In this document: one piece after another, positions 30,432 through 41,709 of the stretch | Numbering within the stretch: position 1 is the first letter of the stretch | How the letters are laid out: each line of letters begins with the position of its first letter | From: Paragorgia papillata | Lineage: Eukaryota > Cnidaria > Anthozoa > Scleralcyonacea > Coralliidae | DNA length: 64,000 bases | Reading direction: 5' to 3' | NCBI GenBank assembly: GCA_035771165.1 | Contig: JAWNZC010000342.1 | Location: 480,001-544,000, forward strand | Made by a program: the position numbers and the translations under genes | Notes under the pieces: generated by a model | What the model was told of the DNA's origin: nothing | The model's database searches: none | Seen by the model: only the letters and a program-made list of their open reading frames with translations

Positions 30432-31532
30432 AGAGATTCCTGTCACTTGAACGTCGTCTTCGCCATTTAAAGCTCTATGATGATTATGCCATGGTAATTC
30501 ACAATTACTTCACTTCAGGACATGCTGAAATGATTCCTGTCAGTGAACTTGACAAACCTCCCTCAGAAACATTTTACTTACCTCACCATGCAGTCCACAA
30601 GGATTCAACAGCAACTCCTGTTCGAGTAGCCTTTGATGGTTCCATGAAAATCTCAAGTGGTGTTTCCTTAAATGACCATCTATTCGTGGGACCAACAGTT
30701 CATTCTCCTCTGAACGATGTCCTTATCCGATTCATAAAACACCCATATGTTCTTATCACCGACATCTCAAAGATGTATCGAGCAGTCTCCTTAGATGAAA
30801 GAGATCGAGATTATCACAGATTTTTGGCGAGATAATACTTCTGAACCAGTTGAAGAATACCGAATGAGAAGAGTCACTTTCGGAATAGCCAGTGCTCCTT
30901 TCCTGGCTACTAACTCTGTATTGCAACTAGCAGAAGAAAACCGAGCAATACTGCCTCAAGCTGCAAAGGCTGTAAGGGAATCATTCTACGTTGATGATGG
31001 ACTTCCCTCTGTTGAAACGAAGGAAGAAGCTATTGTTCTCTACAAGCAACTACAAGAGCTCTTCAATAAAGGAGCTTTCAAGCTGCATAAATGGGACTCA
31101 AACTCTCCAGAAGTTCGCAACGTCATACCTGAAGAAATCCGAAGTACCAAAACCACAGCAACCCTGAATAAGTCAGACGACTTCACCAAAACTCTCGGAA
31201 TTGAGTACAATTCTCAGCAAGATCAATTTCGCTTCTCAGTTGCTAATTTCTCCACTGATGAAGTGGAAATTACCAAACGCTCAGTATTATCTGACTCAGC
31301 CAAAGTTTTCGATCCTCTTGGTCTGGTATCATGTGTCACTATAGTAGTGAAGATAATCTTCCAACACTTGTGGGAAAGAGGAATTGATTGGGACGACCCA
31401 CTTCCTGCAGACATTGAAAGAGATTGGAAAGAAAGTCAACTACCTGAGCTGTCATCTCTAAGAATCCCACGCTGTTATGCTCCCAATGATTGTCAAATTG
31501 TTAACAGGCTTATTGCGCTGTTGTGTATTTAA
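30387..31532 (+). pseudogene. BEL/Pao reverse transcriptase
   Basis: Two overlapping frames: 30387-30835 (KRFLSLERRLRHLKLYDDYA; FYLPHHAVHKDSTATPVRVA; VLITDISKMYRAVSL) and, after a shift near 30825, 30827-31532 (EYRMRRVTFGIASAPFLAT; ESFYVDDGLPS, the catalytic YVDD box; KVFDPLGLVSCVTIVVKI). The RT makes the DNA copy of the element. The end near 31510 is fused by deletion to the RNase H segment. Confidence 0.9.
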
Positions 31533-32035
31533 GAAGTGTTGACACGGCCGGCGGAGTACATGTATCACTTGTTGAAGCCAAAACCAAAGTTGCCTCTATC
31601 AAGAAGATATCACTTCCTCGTCTCGAACTGTGTGGTGCTCATCTTCTAGCCAGTCTTATCAAGCATGTCAAGTACGTCCTTGAAATCCCTACAAGTGACA
31701 TCCATGCCTTTACGGACAGTACCATCGTACTCTACTGGATATTCGGAAGTAGTCAACGCTTTAAGACATTTGAAGCTAACAGAGTTGCAGAAATTCAAGA
31801 AATTGTACCACCTGAGAAATGGAAACAAGTTAAAGGAGACGAAAACCCAGCTGATGCTGGATGTCGTGGTGTTCTTCCCGAAAGTATCAATCATGAGGTG
31901 TGGTGGTCAGGACCGAATTGGTTAAAAACTGATCCATCCAGTTGGAAATCTAAATTGGAAATGCCTCCTTCCCTAGAAGCCCTGTTGATTGCTGGTTTTA
32001 GAGAAGAAGATTTGAAGTTGAGAAAAAAGAAATAA
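31513..32035 (+). pseudogene. BEL/Pao RNase H segment
   Basis: Begins [20 protein letters not shown], the first strands of RNase H without the initial catalytic Asp, which lies in the deleted stretch. Contains [17 protein letters not shown] (catalytic E), [14 protein letters not shown] (catalytic D) and [12 protein letters not shown] (catalytic D). Frame closes at 32035. Confidence 0.88.
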
Positions 32036-32184
32036 GTCAACGTACAGACAACCACGACTATCATTCAACCCAAGAGCGTAATTGACATTAATCGGTATTC
32101 CACATTTCTTCGTGTTGTAAGAGTAACTGCATATGTTCGCGTGTAGTTACTAACACTCACTTATTTACTTCGCTGCCACTGTCA

Positions 32185-32857
32185 GTGGATGAATTACGCA
32201 AGGCAGAAAACTGGTGGTTAAGGCAAGTACAGTCTGAGATGTTCTCCGAAGTCATCATTTCACTTCACAAGAATAACAAGCTGCCTAAAAGACACCATCT
32301 GCAGCCTCTAAACCCATTCATTGACTCTGATAATTTGCTAAGAGTTGGTGGTCGCCTTTTGCAATCCCAAATGGAATACAAATCATGTCATCCCGTGATC
32401 CTCAACGGAAAGCATCGACTTGTTTTGTTACTCGTAGAACACGAACACAAACGATTGTGCCATGACGGACCTAAACTGGTTTTAGGTTCACTTCAGCAGC
32501 GTTATCACATCATTGGCGCTAGGAACATTGTGCGCAAGTGTACTCGTCAGTGTGTTACATGTCTACGTGCTTCTCCAAAGATTACCACACAACTCATGGG
32601 TCAACTTCCAGCTGAAAGAATTAATCCATCCTTCCCAAACGAAATGGTCCCAATCTACCATCGCAAATTTCTGTTCTACACAAGATAATCGGTTATCTCC
32701 AGGCAAGTGGCCTCTCGCTCGAATAACAAAAGTCCAACCAGGCCCTGACAAGTTAGTAAGAGTAGTAACACTTAAAACCAAGCAAGGAACATGTGTCAGA
32801 CCAATTGTTAAAGTCTCTTTACTACTACCAAAGGAACTACAACCTGACGTTAAGTAA
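32185..32857 (+). pseudogene. BEL/Pao integrase remnant: zinc domain and C-terminal domain only
   Basis: Starts DELRKAENWWLRQVQSEMF and holds the H2C2 zinc-binding domain (HPVILNGKHRLVLLLVEHEH; CTRQCVTCLRASP) and LPAERINPSFPN. The rve catalytic core is absent: the sequence passes within about 25 codons to the C-terminal region LSPGKWPLARITKVQPGPDK in another frame, ending at 32857. The element cannot make a working integrase. Confidence 0.88.
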
Positions 32858-32942
32858 TCGATTTTCTATTGAGCATTACTCTTTGTATATGCATGTTAAC
32901 TTAACATTTTATATTTTTGTCATTAAGTCTAGGCCGGCGGAA

Positions 32943-33109
32943 TGGACACGCCCTGAACATTGTGTAATCACTCTGTCATGCGCAGTAACTTCTAGTGTTA
33001 TGTCTGGCTTAATAGTCATGCCACGAGGCACAGATTGTTATTCAAGATAAAGTATAAAAGAAAAGTAAAACATCGTTCTTGGACTTCTTGCACCGCACCG
33101 GCGTATCTA
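32943..33109 (+). repeat. BEL/Pao 3' LTR
   Basis: 167 bp, TGGACACG...GTATCTA, preceded by the purine-rich 'aggccggcggaa'. Differs from the 5' LTR by scattered substitutions and a 2-3 bp indel (gttcaaaa / gttattcaag). Confidence 0.9.
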
Positions 33110-33329
33110 ATTTTGTTAAACGTTTTTTGACAAACTCTACCCCGCTACTGTATCTTGTGATCAGAGTGCGAATGTTTTCAACCGCAAAACGAGTTTTAGC
33201 CTTCTTTGTCAGTGGATTTGTTTTGAATTTTCTACAGCATGACTTGTAACATTTGTTTTTGTTTTTGACTTGTACGTGTTCGTTGCCTATTGCTACATAT
33301 GCAGTCGGAATAAGTCGGTACTCGTGGCG

Positions 33330-33460
33330 TTCGGTTAACCGCGGTTTCCCTCTCGCGGTTCACGTAGCGACACCAACCGCACCGCAACCGCACCGCAAAC
33401 TAACCGCCAGTTAACCGCAACCGCACCGCCAACTAACCGCCGGTTAACCGCGACTGCAGT
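33330..33460. repeat. GC-rich subterminal repeats of the mariner-like element
   Basis: Repeated 'aaccgcaccgcaaccgcacc' and 'ctaaccgccggttaaccgc' words contrast with the AT-rich surroundings. The left end of the element (26180-26270) carries comparable ccgcggtcgatc repeats. Possibly transposase binding sites. Confidence 0.6.
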
Positions 33461-33489
33461 GTTAGGTTATTTCTGAGCGGTACTGTATG

Positions 33490-35560
33490 CCAAGTATAAG
33501 GATTATACCTCTATTTTTGGTAAAAGTCTCATCTATAACACATCTGAATAAACACACTACCAGCTTTACCTGTGGCACCTACTTGAATTAGGACAAAAAC
33601 TACTTCCGAATACTTGGTAAATAATGTCTCTTTTATACCAACAATTTAGTTGCAGCAACAAACTGTAGAGTCTAAATTACTCAAACTCTACCAGTTGTCA
33701 TTTCGTATTAAAGAGAAACTTAACAACCCTTTCATTTAATTTCAAAAATCGTGCTGAAAACAACTTGGGATTATAGCGTAAACAACATTACCTTAACTAT
33801 AAAAACAGGCGTCGATAAAAACATTAGTCAACCCTGGAATACGTGCCAAAATATGAACATTAATGTTAAACAAAATATAGTGAGCTATGTCAAGTATAAG
33901 CAAGTATAACTCTACTTTTGGAAAAATATTATTAATCTCACACATCTGAAGAACAAACTACTAACTCTATTTGCAGCGCCCGAAGAAATAAAACTTAAAT
34001 ATCATAAGCACACGGTCTAAGTACAAATATATTAACTTTTCAAACCAAGTAAACCCAAGTTGGACTTGTTCACGTCGAGACGTTGGCAGACATTTGCGCA
34101 CACTTTTACTTCTTATTTCTGTGAATGGAAACTACCTATTCATCAACAATTGCAAATTTTTTTATTGTGGGCTACGTCATTTTGTATTACACGATGTATT
34201 ATAAAAGAATATACAATGTTACATAGAGACCAATGTAAAAAATTTGACTGTTCGATAACTTTTACATCGCATGTTCCTTTAGCCACCCCAATTGATTTTT
34301 TTTATCATACCACTATACGATCTATACACTCAGCCTCGTAACCACTGTCCTACTTCATCATTAAGATGGACGTCGACCAATAACTCAAGCAACGTTAAAA
34401 TCTTTGTCAAAAACACACAAAAAAAAAATAAACCACGACATTCAACAACACAATCACGTTTAGAAAATTACAAGCAACATCTATAACCAATTTTGATAAA
34501 CAATGTTCTGGCGAGTGCCAAGTATGACGAACAATACTTCCATATTTGGTTAATAACTGTCACTTTCACACTGACATGCAATCCATGCATTTCTTTTTTG
34601 CCAATCCCGAGTTAAGGTTACAGCAATAAACTGTAAGTAGTTCTAAACTAAAAGAATACTGCTCGCAATTTGTTGTTCTTATGCCTGGAGATTACCCAAG
34701 TCAATTTTACCCTAGGAAAATAATTTATGAGTAATTAACCAATTATCCTCTTACCCATTACTGTCCATAGTTCCAATGATAGGTCCCTTACATATCGATT
34801 TAAATTCTGATGAAGATTTAATGCTAAATTTCCATCCCTTATTAAAGCACATATATGAGACTGTTTTTCCAGGGGAAAATCTTGCCGACCATCCAAAACC
34901 ATGGAGGATTCAGTTTACACTTGAAATGGTATATGGTGGATGGACCCTTATCAGGAGAACAGTCAAGGCAATTTTTCAGAATTGCAAAGATATTCAGTAT
35001 GGTACCCTGTTAAACTTTTTGTTTGGATAATTACTTCCCCTTAGTTCTAACTTGTTATGTTTTGTTTTAGACAAACAACTTCGTAGCCTATTATGATTCA
35101 ATTTCAACTGTAGACCCTCTAAATTTTCCATACTCTAATATTATTTAGTTATAATCTATAACAACAGTTCTATTTAAGATACAACACCGCACTCAAATTT
35201 AAAAACTTTATCTCTGAAATCATGTTGAAAACAACATGGAATTATAGCGCAAAAAAAATAACCTTCACTATAAAAATAGGCGTATATCACAACCTCAGCC
35301 AAGCCTCAAACACTTGTCAAAATTGCCAAATAATACGGAAATCTCACCTCGCAAATACATCATACAAAAAATAACAAATTAAAACCGCTATATCAATCTT
35401 ACCTCACAATAAGGAGACCAATGCCAAAATACACACCACAAAAACACACTAACAGGACTAATTTAGATACTCGAAACCAACCTTGAAAGACATCAAAACC
35501 GAGCTAATCTTATACTCCAAGACTATATAAGCAGGCCGAATGCTTGAAATAAGTCACTTT
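33490..35560. repeat. AT-rich diverged repeats upstream of the RPA-like gene
   Basis: A unit recurs with divergence: 'gccaagtataaggattatac' near 33488, 'gtcaagtataagcaagtata' near 33888 and 'gccaagtatgacgaacaata' near 34518, each followed by a cta/ttttggt word and 'acacatctga'-like text. A second word, 'ctataaaaataggcgta', appears near 26040, 33797 and 35270. No gene except the fragment at 34776. Could be the 5' region of the element that carries the RPA-like gene. Confidence 0.5.
34776..35030 (+). pseudogene. Fragment of a transposon-associated ORF
   Basis: 84 codons: IGPLHIDLNSDEDLMLNFHP, LLKHIYETVFPG, HPKPWRIQFTLEMVYGGWTL, IRRTVKAIFQNCKDIQYGTL. It reads as a well-formed conserved protein fragment without upstream or downstream continuation in frame. 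I believe this sequence type recurs in cnidarian repeats, but cannot name a family. Confidence 0.4.
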
Positions 35561-35572
35561 AACGCTGCAAAC

Positions 35573-36791
35573 ATGCCCACTAAAGGCAGAACTCGTGGGA
35601 AGGCTAACCAACAGAAACGTTCTTCCAGCTCAGCCAAGAACAACAAGTCCAAAGAAATCAGAGAACTCTGAAGAACCGTCTACGACACAAACATCGCCAA
35701 TATCAAGTTCAGCATCAGGACCAGCATCGAGCCGAATCGACTACAGCAGCGATGGGTCCTCTATCATCGCGTACGTACACGACCTATCTGATTCGAGACG
35801 AAATAAGAAAAACACTATGAACTATTGTACACTAACGTTACAGACGTCATGTACACCAAATCAACCCGCTCTGCTGTATTCTACTCGAAAGAGACCACTT
35901 CTGGCTGAAAGTGAACAATGTTGCTCCCCAATAAAGATACAGCGATACACTTTTACTGGAGACGGCGAGAAAATTATTGTTAATGATATGACAAGCATTT
36001 CGAAGCCAAATCCCATGGAATATTCTTTCCAGTTCAAAAACCCAGAACATCAACCATCGCGGCCATACACCCTCGTCCAAGACGTAGTTGAAAACAGCAA
36101 TGAAGGCGATCTAATCAACATTCGTGGCAAAGTCCTTCAAATCAACAAATCAATCTTGATCAAAGGAAAGCAACTCAATTTGGCCGAAGCTCTATTCGCC
36201 GACGTCAGTGGAAGTATTACATTCGATCTCTGGGAAAACCACATTTCAAAAGTAAAAGCCGGGGCATGTTATGAAATCAGTCCAGTTCAGGTACGCTTCT
36301 CGGCTGGCGAAAAGAAAATTGCCACTGTCCCCAGAACAATCATCGTTCAAGCAACCGACGCGGCACTCGAAAGCCTAACAGAAATACAAGTCGAAAATGC
36401 ACAGCGTGTTTCCGAGTTCATCACCGTTAACGTCCCGAACATCACCTGCGTCGAGACAGTTGAAAAGTATCCACAATGTATAAATCCGAACTGCAATAAA
36501 AAACTACGACAAGCAACCTCCAGCAGCATCGTTCAATGTGACAGGTGTGGCTCTACTATGCGCACAAACAAATGCCAAACAAGCGTTTTCGCAAAACTCC
36601 TCGTCGAAAACGAAAACCAAGCCCTATTGCGTTTGACAGCGTTTAGCAGCACTCTCGAGAACCTACTCGATAACGTAAGTGATCTCACCGAACCTGAAAT
36701 CGCAGAACTGCTGCTTTCCATGGAAAATATTACTATTAAGTACAATTCGAATACCATGGTTGTACATGAATTAAACTTATTGCATGTTTAA
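35573..36791 (+). CDS. RPA-like single-stranded DNA-binding protein (OB fold plus zinc ribbon)
   Basis: The best ATG is 35573 (MPTKGRTRGKANQQKRSSSS); the main frame begins at 35595 without ATG, so one frame change near 35640-35670 (or a short intron) is needed. The disordered Ser/Pro-rich N-terminus is followed by AYVHDLSDSRRNKKNTMNYC and KIQRYTFTGDGEKIIVNDMT. An OB fold comes next: GDLINIRGKVLQINKSILI, LAEALFADVSGSITFDLWEN and YEISPVQVRFSAGEKKIAT. A C4 zinc ribbon, CINPNCNKKL...CDRCGSTMRTNKC, recalls RPA70 domain C. Such proteins coat single-stranded DNA. In invertebrates RPA-like genes occur in rolling-circle transposons, so this is probably element-borne; no Rep is seen next to it. Confidence 0.65.
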
Positions 36792-36900
36792 CAAAAATAA
36801 TATACTGAACACGGCTTCGACAAATGAACAAAACGCTTTCTCGCTAATTTGCATGCCTTTGCTGGACATGTTGCCGCGTTAAAGTACTATAGCTCCCTCA

Positions 36901-36939
36901 GTTCTGTTCTGTTCTGTTCTGTTCTGTTCTGTTCTGTTC
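36901..36939. repeat. (GTTCT)n microsatellite
   Basis: Nearly eight perfect copies of gttct. Confidence 0.97.
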
Positions 36940-37169
36940 ATGTTTCTTCTTCATAAAATTATAAAACAAAAATTATAAAAATAATTTAAAGAAGAACACA
37001 AACTATTGTAGTCAGTTTTTAAGACTTTTGATTAATTTTGTTCTGCATTTTTGTGTAACTTTGCAATAAATCCAAATTATCGTTTGAGTTTTCCTCTTTG
37101 TAAATATTTTTTTCGACATTTCGATCGTAGAAGTAGAGGTACTGTACATGTTGATGTAGATTCAAATCG

Positions 37170-37405
37170 ATATCAAGATTTAGATTTAAACTTAGATTTA
37201 GATTACTTAGATTTCTATTTAGTTTAGATTTAGATTTAAATTTAAATTTAAATTTAAATTTAAATTTAAATTTAGATTTAGATTTAGATTTAGATTTAAA
37301 TTTATTTAGATTTCTTTAGATTTACGTTTTGGTTTAAGTTTAGGTTTAAGTTTAGATTTAGAATTATATTTAGATTTAGAATTATATTTAGATTTATTTA
37401 CATTT
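37170..37405. repeat. (ATTTAG/ATTTAA)n satellite-like stretch
   Basis: Imperfect hexamer array 'gatttagatttaaatttaaa' spreading over more than 200 bp; low complexity. Confidence 0.9.
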
Positions 37406-37578
37406 AGGTTAGCTGAACTGGTTGAAAACTTCAGTGAGGGATTTTAAAAATAAAGCGAATTTGGGTCGCATGCCCATTGCCTGGGTGCGAAAATATTATT
37501 TATTATATTGTATTGTTTAAGCAGTAAACAGAATTTGAGAACGTATCAAATTCCGAATCTTACACGCGACCAAGTTAA

Positions 37579-37797
37579 AGGGACACTCTACCCCCGAAAC
37601 AAGTGGTGTTCATATGAAAGGTCTATATGTACTTACTTTGGAATGGGTATTCATTTCCTTCAAATCTTTTTGGTTTTCGAGAAATTTGACTTTGTTTGTC
37701 GTATTTTTGACACACTGTTGGCCGCCATGTTTGCTTTGCTTGCGGGCGAAAGCGGTCGCTCCCATTAGCGTTTTGACGTCATTGAGTGATAGAAAAT
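37579..37797 (+). repeat. Kolobok left terminal inverted repeat
   Basis: About 219 bp matching 41710-41928 in reverse complement, from AGGGACACTC to 'gtcattgagtgatagaaa'. A few differences, for example ttggccgcc versus gtccgcc near the middle and ttttgacgtc versus ttgtgacgtc. Confidence 0.9.
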
Positions 37798-37874
37798 CCA
37801 CGAGCGTCCTGTGTTTTCTTTTATGGAGGTTGTTGTTTCTGTATTTAAAACGGAGAAATTGTCGAAATATACAA

Positions 37875-38759
37875 ATGTCCGGATCGAGTAGTAGCTCTTC
37901 CGACAATGAGGATACCATGGCAATGTCGTGCCGTTCAAATAGTCCAGGTAGTCCAGCCGAGGAAGCAGAGTACTCTATCGACTCGATACAGCCCTACCAG
38001 TTTGAGCCTACCAAAACAGTGTCTTCGTCTAGTTCTGATGACGATTCTACTGACGAAGAAAACTTGGATTTATCCGTTGACGAAAGCCGTTTGGATAACT
38101 TAGAATGGTAAGTTAAAACAACAACATAATCTCTTGTAAAGTGTGACCATAATTGTTCATAAATATTCGAGTATTAAAATGTATTGATTGTCGGCTAGTG
38201 ACTTCTTCAAATTTAAATGCATACTTATAAATATCAATAAATATAAATATAAAGACTTCACTTTGCGAGCAAAGAAAAATAATAAGACTCTTCGTTTGTA
38301 TTCTTTTTGAATATGCTTTAATGCAACGTTAGGTGTCAGTGTGGCAATTGTCAAATGATGGATGCAGTGGTAGAGTGTGTTTGTTGCCAAGAAATCCCCG
38401 AGATGATCTCCCTCAACGAAGAAGCGGTGGTCCTCGAAAAATTAAAAACAAATATTTCTTGCATAACTGATAACCCTGGATTCTCAGCTGTGTGTTTGAA
38501 TCAGTGGGTTCTTCAAACAGCATGGTACCAGTATAAGCAACAATATGAGAATGCTTATGAAGGACCAGAACACCAAAAGCACAGGCATATTGCATATAGA
38601 CAACTTGCACGATTAGGCTGGGGAGTACTTGGAAGGCATGTGAGAGTTGTGCTTCCCTCTTGTGCAGTAAGCTGTATCAGAGCGCATTTTCCACCTCCTG
38701 GACCGGAAGATGAACATGTGTTTGTTGGGCATAGGGAAGCGTCTGATGGGGAAAATTAA
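37875..38759 (+). CDS. P2X7 C-terminal (ballast)-like zinc-binding protein of the Kolobok element
   Basis: Two exons inferred: 37875-38107 and 38333-38759, with donor GTAAGT and acceptor 'caacgttag'. The joint restores W-C-x-C-G-x-C, the conserved start of the ballast domain. Exon 1 is a Ser/Asp/Glu-rich disordered leader (MSGSSSSSSDNEDTMAMSCR). Exon 2 holds MMDAVVECVCCQEIPEM, CITDNPGFSAVCLNQWVLQT, HRHIAYRQLARLGWGVLGRH and VRVVLPSCAVSCIRAHFPPP, the Cys-rich P2X7 intracellular pattern. About 219 residues, no membrane segment. Function in transposition unknown; zinc/nucleic-acid or protein binding is plausible. Confidence 0.75.
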
Positions 38760-39077
38760 ACATCACCTTTGTATAATTACATGTATATATTATTTAGTTG
38801 TCATTTGTTAGTATTAATTATACTTCATTATATACTTTGAGTATTGAAAGGCATACATACCTTAAGAAATTGTTGTTTATCATGGGCATGTGGTCAGAAA
38901 TGTCAGTATTTCATTCCTCAAAATTCTCGGCAGTTCACAACCTATTAACTTTTCTATATTCAAAACACTGCCTATGCAGCATTCTACTTTTTTGGTGCCA
39001 TTAATATACCTTTGACTTAATCACCTTGATCTGTGTGCGACCTTTGTAATTAGGCAAGTGTTAAAACAGATAACTGT

Positions 39078-41639
39078 TCACTTTTGCTTAAATCTGCTGA
39101 TGTGGCTTGCAATTGCTGCTGATTTATTCGGCTTAGGTTTTGTAGCAATATTTTTGGCAAATGGTGTAGACTTGCAGACTCCAACGACTTCATCACCTTT
39201 CAGGACTCTTTCCATCATGTCATCTAGGTAACTATATGTCTTTGGCTGTTTTATTGGTTTGACCACCCATGTCTTACGAACTTTTGGAAAGACCACATTG
39301 TACCGTAGACTGCCTTTTGATTCACCATGCTGGACCACAGCTTGCTCCCTTGTACAATTGTTGTTGTTATCAAGGGCAGCTAACTGTGTCCTAGCAACCA
39401 TTCCTTCGTAACTAAAATGCTGTCTTTTGGGACAGTATTTCAGCATCATGGAATGGTACACCTCCAGATTACCAGTGTGATGGAATTCTGTGACCAACTT
39501 CATATCCTTCAACAGTCGGCTGTTGAAGACAATCTCTTCCAATGCCACATGTGCAGCGGTTCCAGGTTTGAGCCAACATATTGCTTTCACCTCTCTTCTT
39601 GTAAGCTTGTGATGGACACATTTCTTGAAGAGCTTTGACTTTCTCCATGAATGCTTATTACCAATATGATGAACAATGGAAGTCCATTTTTCAATGAGTA
39701 GGTCATAATTCCCCTCACATGTTGATATGCTCCACCAGAAATGAGCTGATACAGACTGTATCCAGGTCATTAGTTCTGCACAATCCTTCTTCTTGGCCTT
39801 TTTTGTTAGTTTCTTGACCACCCATTTAGCAAGATGCCATACATCATACTGGTGTGTGATTTTAGGATGCTTCTTCTTCATCTCAGATGTAATTGTAACA
39901 TGTCTGTCAGTTGTCAAGCACTTCACCTTTACTTTTTTTGCCTTCATATTGAAGAGGACTCGATTGCACCCTTCTGCTTCCATAGCATTAGATGAAGACA
40001 CCTCAGTAACTTGCACGATACTGAAATCAATAATTTTACTGCTGCTTTCGTCCATTATTGTATATGTACCATATTTTGCACAGTGTCCAGGACTATCACT
40101 TCTGCCATCTCCACACACTTCTAATTTATTTGATTTTCTTATCTCTTTGAACAGGTTATCTTGGTGTTCTTTCCAAGTCTTCTCGATCACAGGAAATAGA
40201 AAATTCTTCTGTATTTTATAGAAGAGAGCACTGCTTATAAAAGCCAGGTTGAGGCGACATGCCAGTGAATTTACATTTGCGAATGAATTACCACTGAAGA
40301 GTATGGATGCTGCAATCATCATATTACCTGCAACTTTTCCATGAATCATGGGTTGTGATTGCCATGTTTTATCATGGCCATCAATACATGATGATTGTAC
40401 CACAACCATACTACCAACAAAAGTTTTAGAACTTTCAGCTATGGGTTTACCACAAGTGGAACAACTGACAAAAAGCTTATCGAGTTGTTCTTCAAACACA
40501 ATAAACTTTTTCTGTTGCAGGGGGCCCCTATCTGGTTCATTATCAGCTTCTGTTTCAGATTGGCTGTCTGCAGAACCAGGCAAGTAAATATCCTCAGTAT
40601 TATCTCCATCAGAATCTGAATCAACTGGCCCTGAAGAAATGCTTTTTGAAGGAGATATATACTGAGCCTGACTTGTAGAAGGAATGGGTGAAGAAGGCAG
40701 AGTTTTATGGCTATAACAATGGTCAACAGTAACAGAATGTGCAACTTCATGTGGACTTGGGGGGTTGTTATCTGTTTGACAGGCAAAAAGTACAGGTTCC
40801 GTTTGCACTTCAACACTTCTAGTTGCTCTCACTAACAGTTCACATTGGATCTCAGCATCAGTTGTAGTTGTTGTTGTGTCATAGTCTTCAGCAAAGGATA
40901 AAACAAAAGGAGCATCAGTACAAGTACCTTCAGACGATTTGCATTCTTCGATACTCGCCAGCCCAAGATCTTCATCGGTGAATTGCATTTCACTTACATC
41001 GTTAGCGCTACTAGCAAAGTTTTCAGGTGATTCGCAAGGTATTGGGTTCACATACTCTGCCTTTGAGGTTGTTTCGAATGAAACAAGGTTGTCTAACATC
41101 TTATAATAAGAAAATATGTAATGTCTGAATGTAATGTCTGAATGTAATGTCTGGATAATCATTTAACTACAATAAACACATAGAAACAAACTTTAGTCAT
41201 TGTGTTTGTTTTGAATTTTATTTATTTTTTAAATATGTACGAGTATTTATAATATATATACACAACGTATAAATTCCGCCAAATTAACATGTGTTATAGC
41301 CGGCAATACCTCTTGTCTGGAGCGTCTGAAATTTCTTCGTTCGCTGGCAACTCTAGGTTTTTCGGCACATCTTCGAGGAAATATTGATGGAAGCGAATTA
41401 CCTTTCAGTTTCCTCCTTTTCTGGTAGCCAGCCACTAATCCAGGTATAGTTTTATCGAAGCAATCAGGCGTAAAATGTTCCGAACAAACAAACGAGTTGC
41501 TGCGCGAAAGTGGATTAGTACGGCGAATTCTGGCCAGCCAGGCTTGTCGCAGTCGATCATCTGCAGGAAGTCGATGGTAACTTATTCCCGCAGTCTTGCG
41601 TGAATTATTTGTGCAGTCGGGCACCATGCAATGAGGCAT
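39078..41639 (-). CDS. Kolobok transposase with N-terminal THAP domain
   Basis: Two exons inferred: 41639-41310 and 41099-39078, the intron having a GTATTG donor and TTATAAG acceptor. Exon 1 encodes a THAP zinc finger: MPHCMVPDCTNNSRKTAGIS, a Trp (RQAWLARI), and FVCSEHFTPDCF. Exon 2 has a disordered acidic region, then the DDE-type core: EVCGDGRSDSPGHCAKYGTY, VKCLTTDRHVTITSEM, THQYDVWHLAKWVVKKL, ICWLKPGTAAHVALEE and EFHHTGNLEVYHSMMLKYCP. About 783 residues, all in frame. THAP domains bind terminal repeats and the core cuts and pastes at TTAA. It converges tail to tail with the ballast-like gene, about 320 bp apart. Confidence 0.88.
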
Positions 41640-41709
41640 TGTAAAAAGTATAAACCGATAAACCAAAGATGTTTATGCTAATGAAACACCACGCTGTCGA
41701 AGGACAATT

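Larger units (their letters stand above)
27539..33109 (+). mobile_element. BEL/Pao LTR retrotransposon, internally deleted
   Basis: LTRs at 27539-27702 and 32943-33109 begin TGGACACGCCCTGAACATTG and end GGCGTATCTA. The 5-bp direct repeat atttt flanks the element (27534-27538 and 33110-33114), a usual BEL duplication size. Internal order gag, zinc knuckles, protease, RT, RNase H, integrase zinc domain, C-terminal domain. Several frameshifts and at least two deletions. Confidence 0.92.
26153..33485 (+). mobile_element. Tc1/mariner-like element, TA-flanked, split by a BEL/Pao retrotransposon
   Basis: The left end CAGTACCGCTCAGAAGTAAC at 26153 and right end GTTATTTCTGAGCGGTACTG at 33485 are inverted repeats of about 26 bp with one mismatch, each bordered by TA (26151-26152 and 33486-33487), as expected for this superfamily. 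Inside the left half is an HTH-only transposase remnant. Subterminal GC-rich repeats lie at both ends. Excluding the BEL element about 1.77 kb remains, with no DDE catalytic domain found. Confidence 0.75.
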
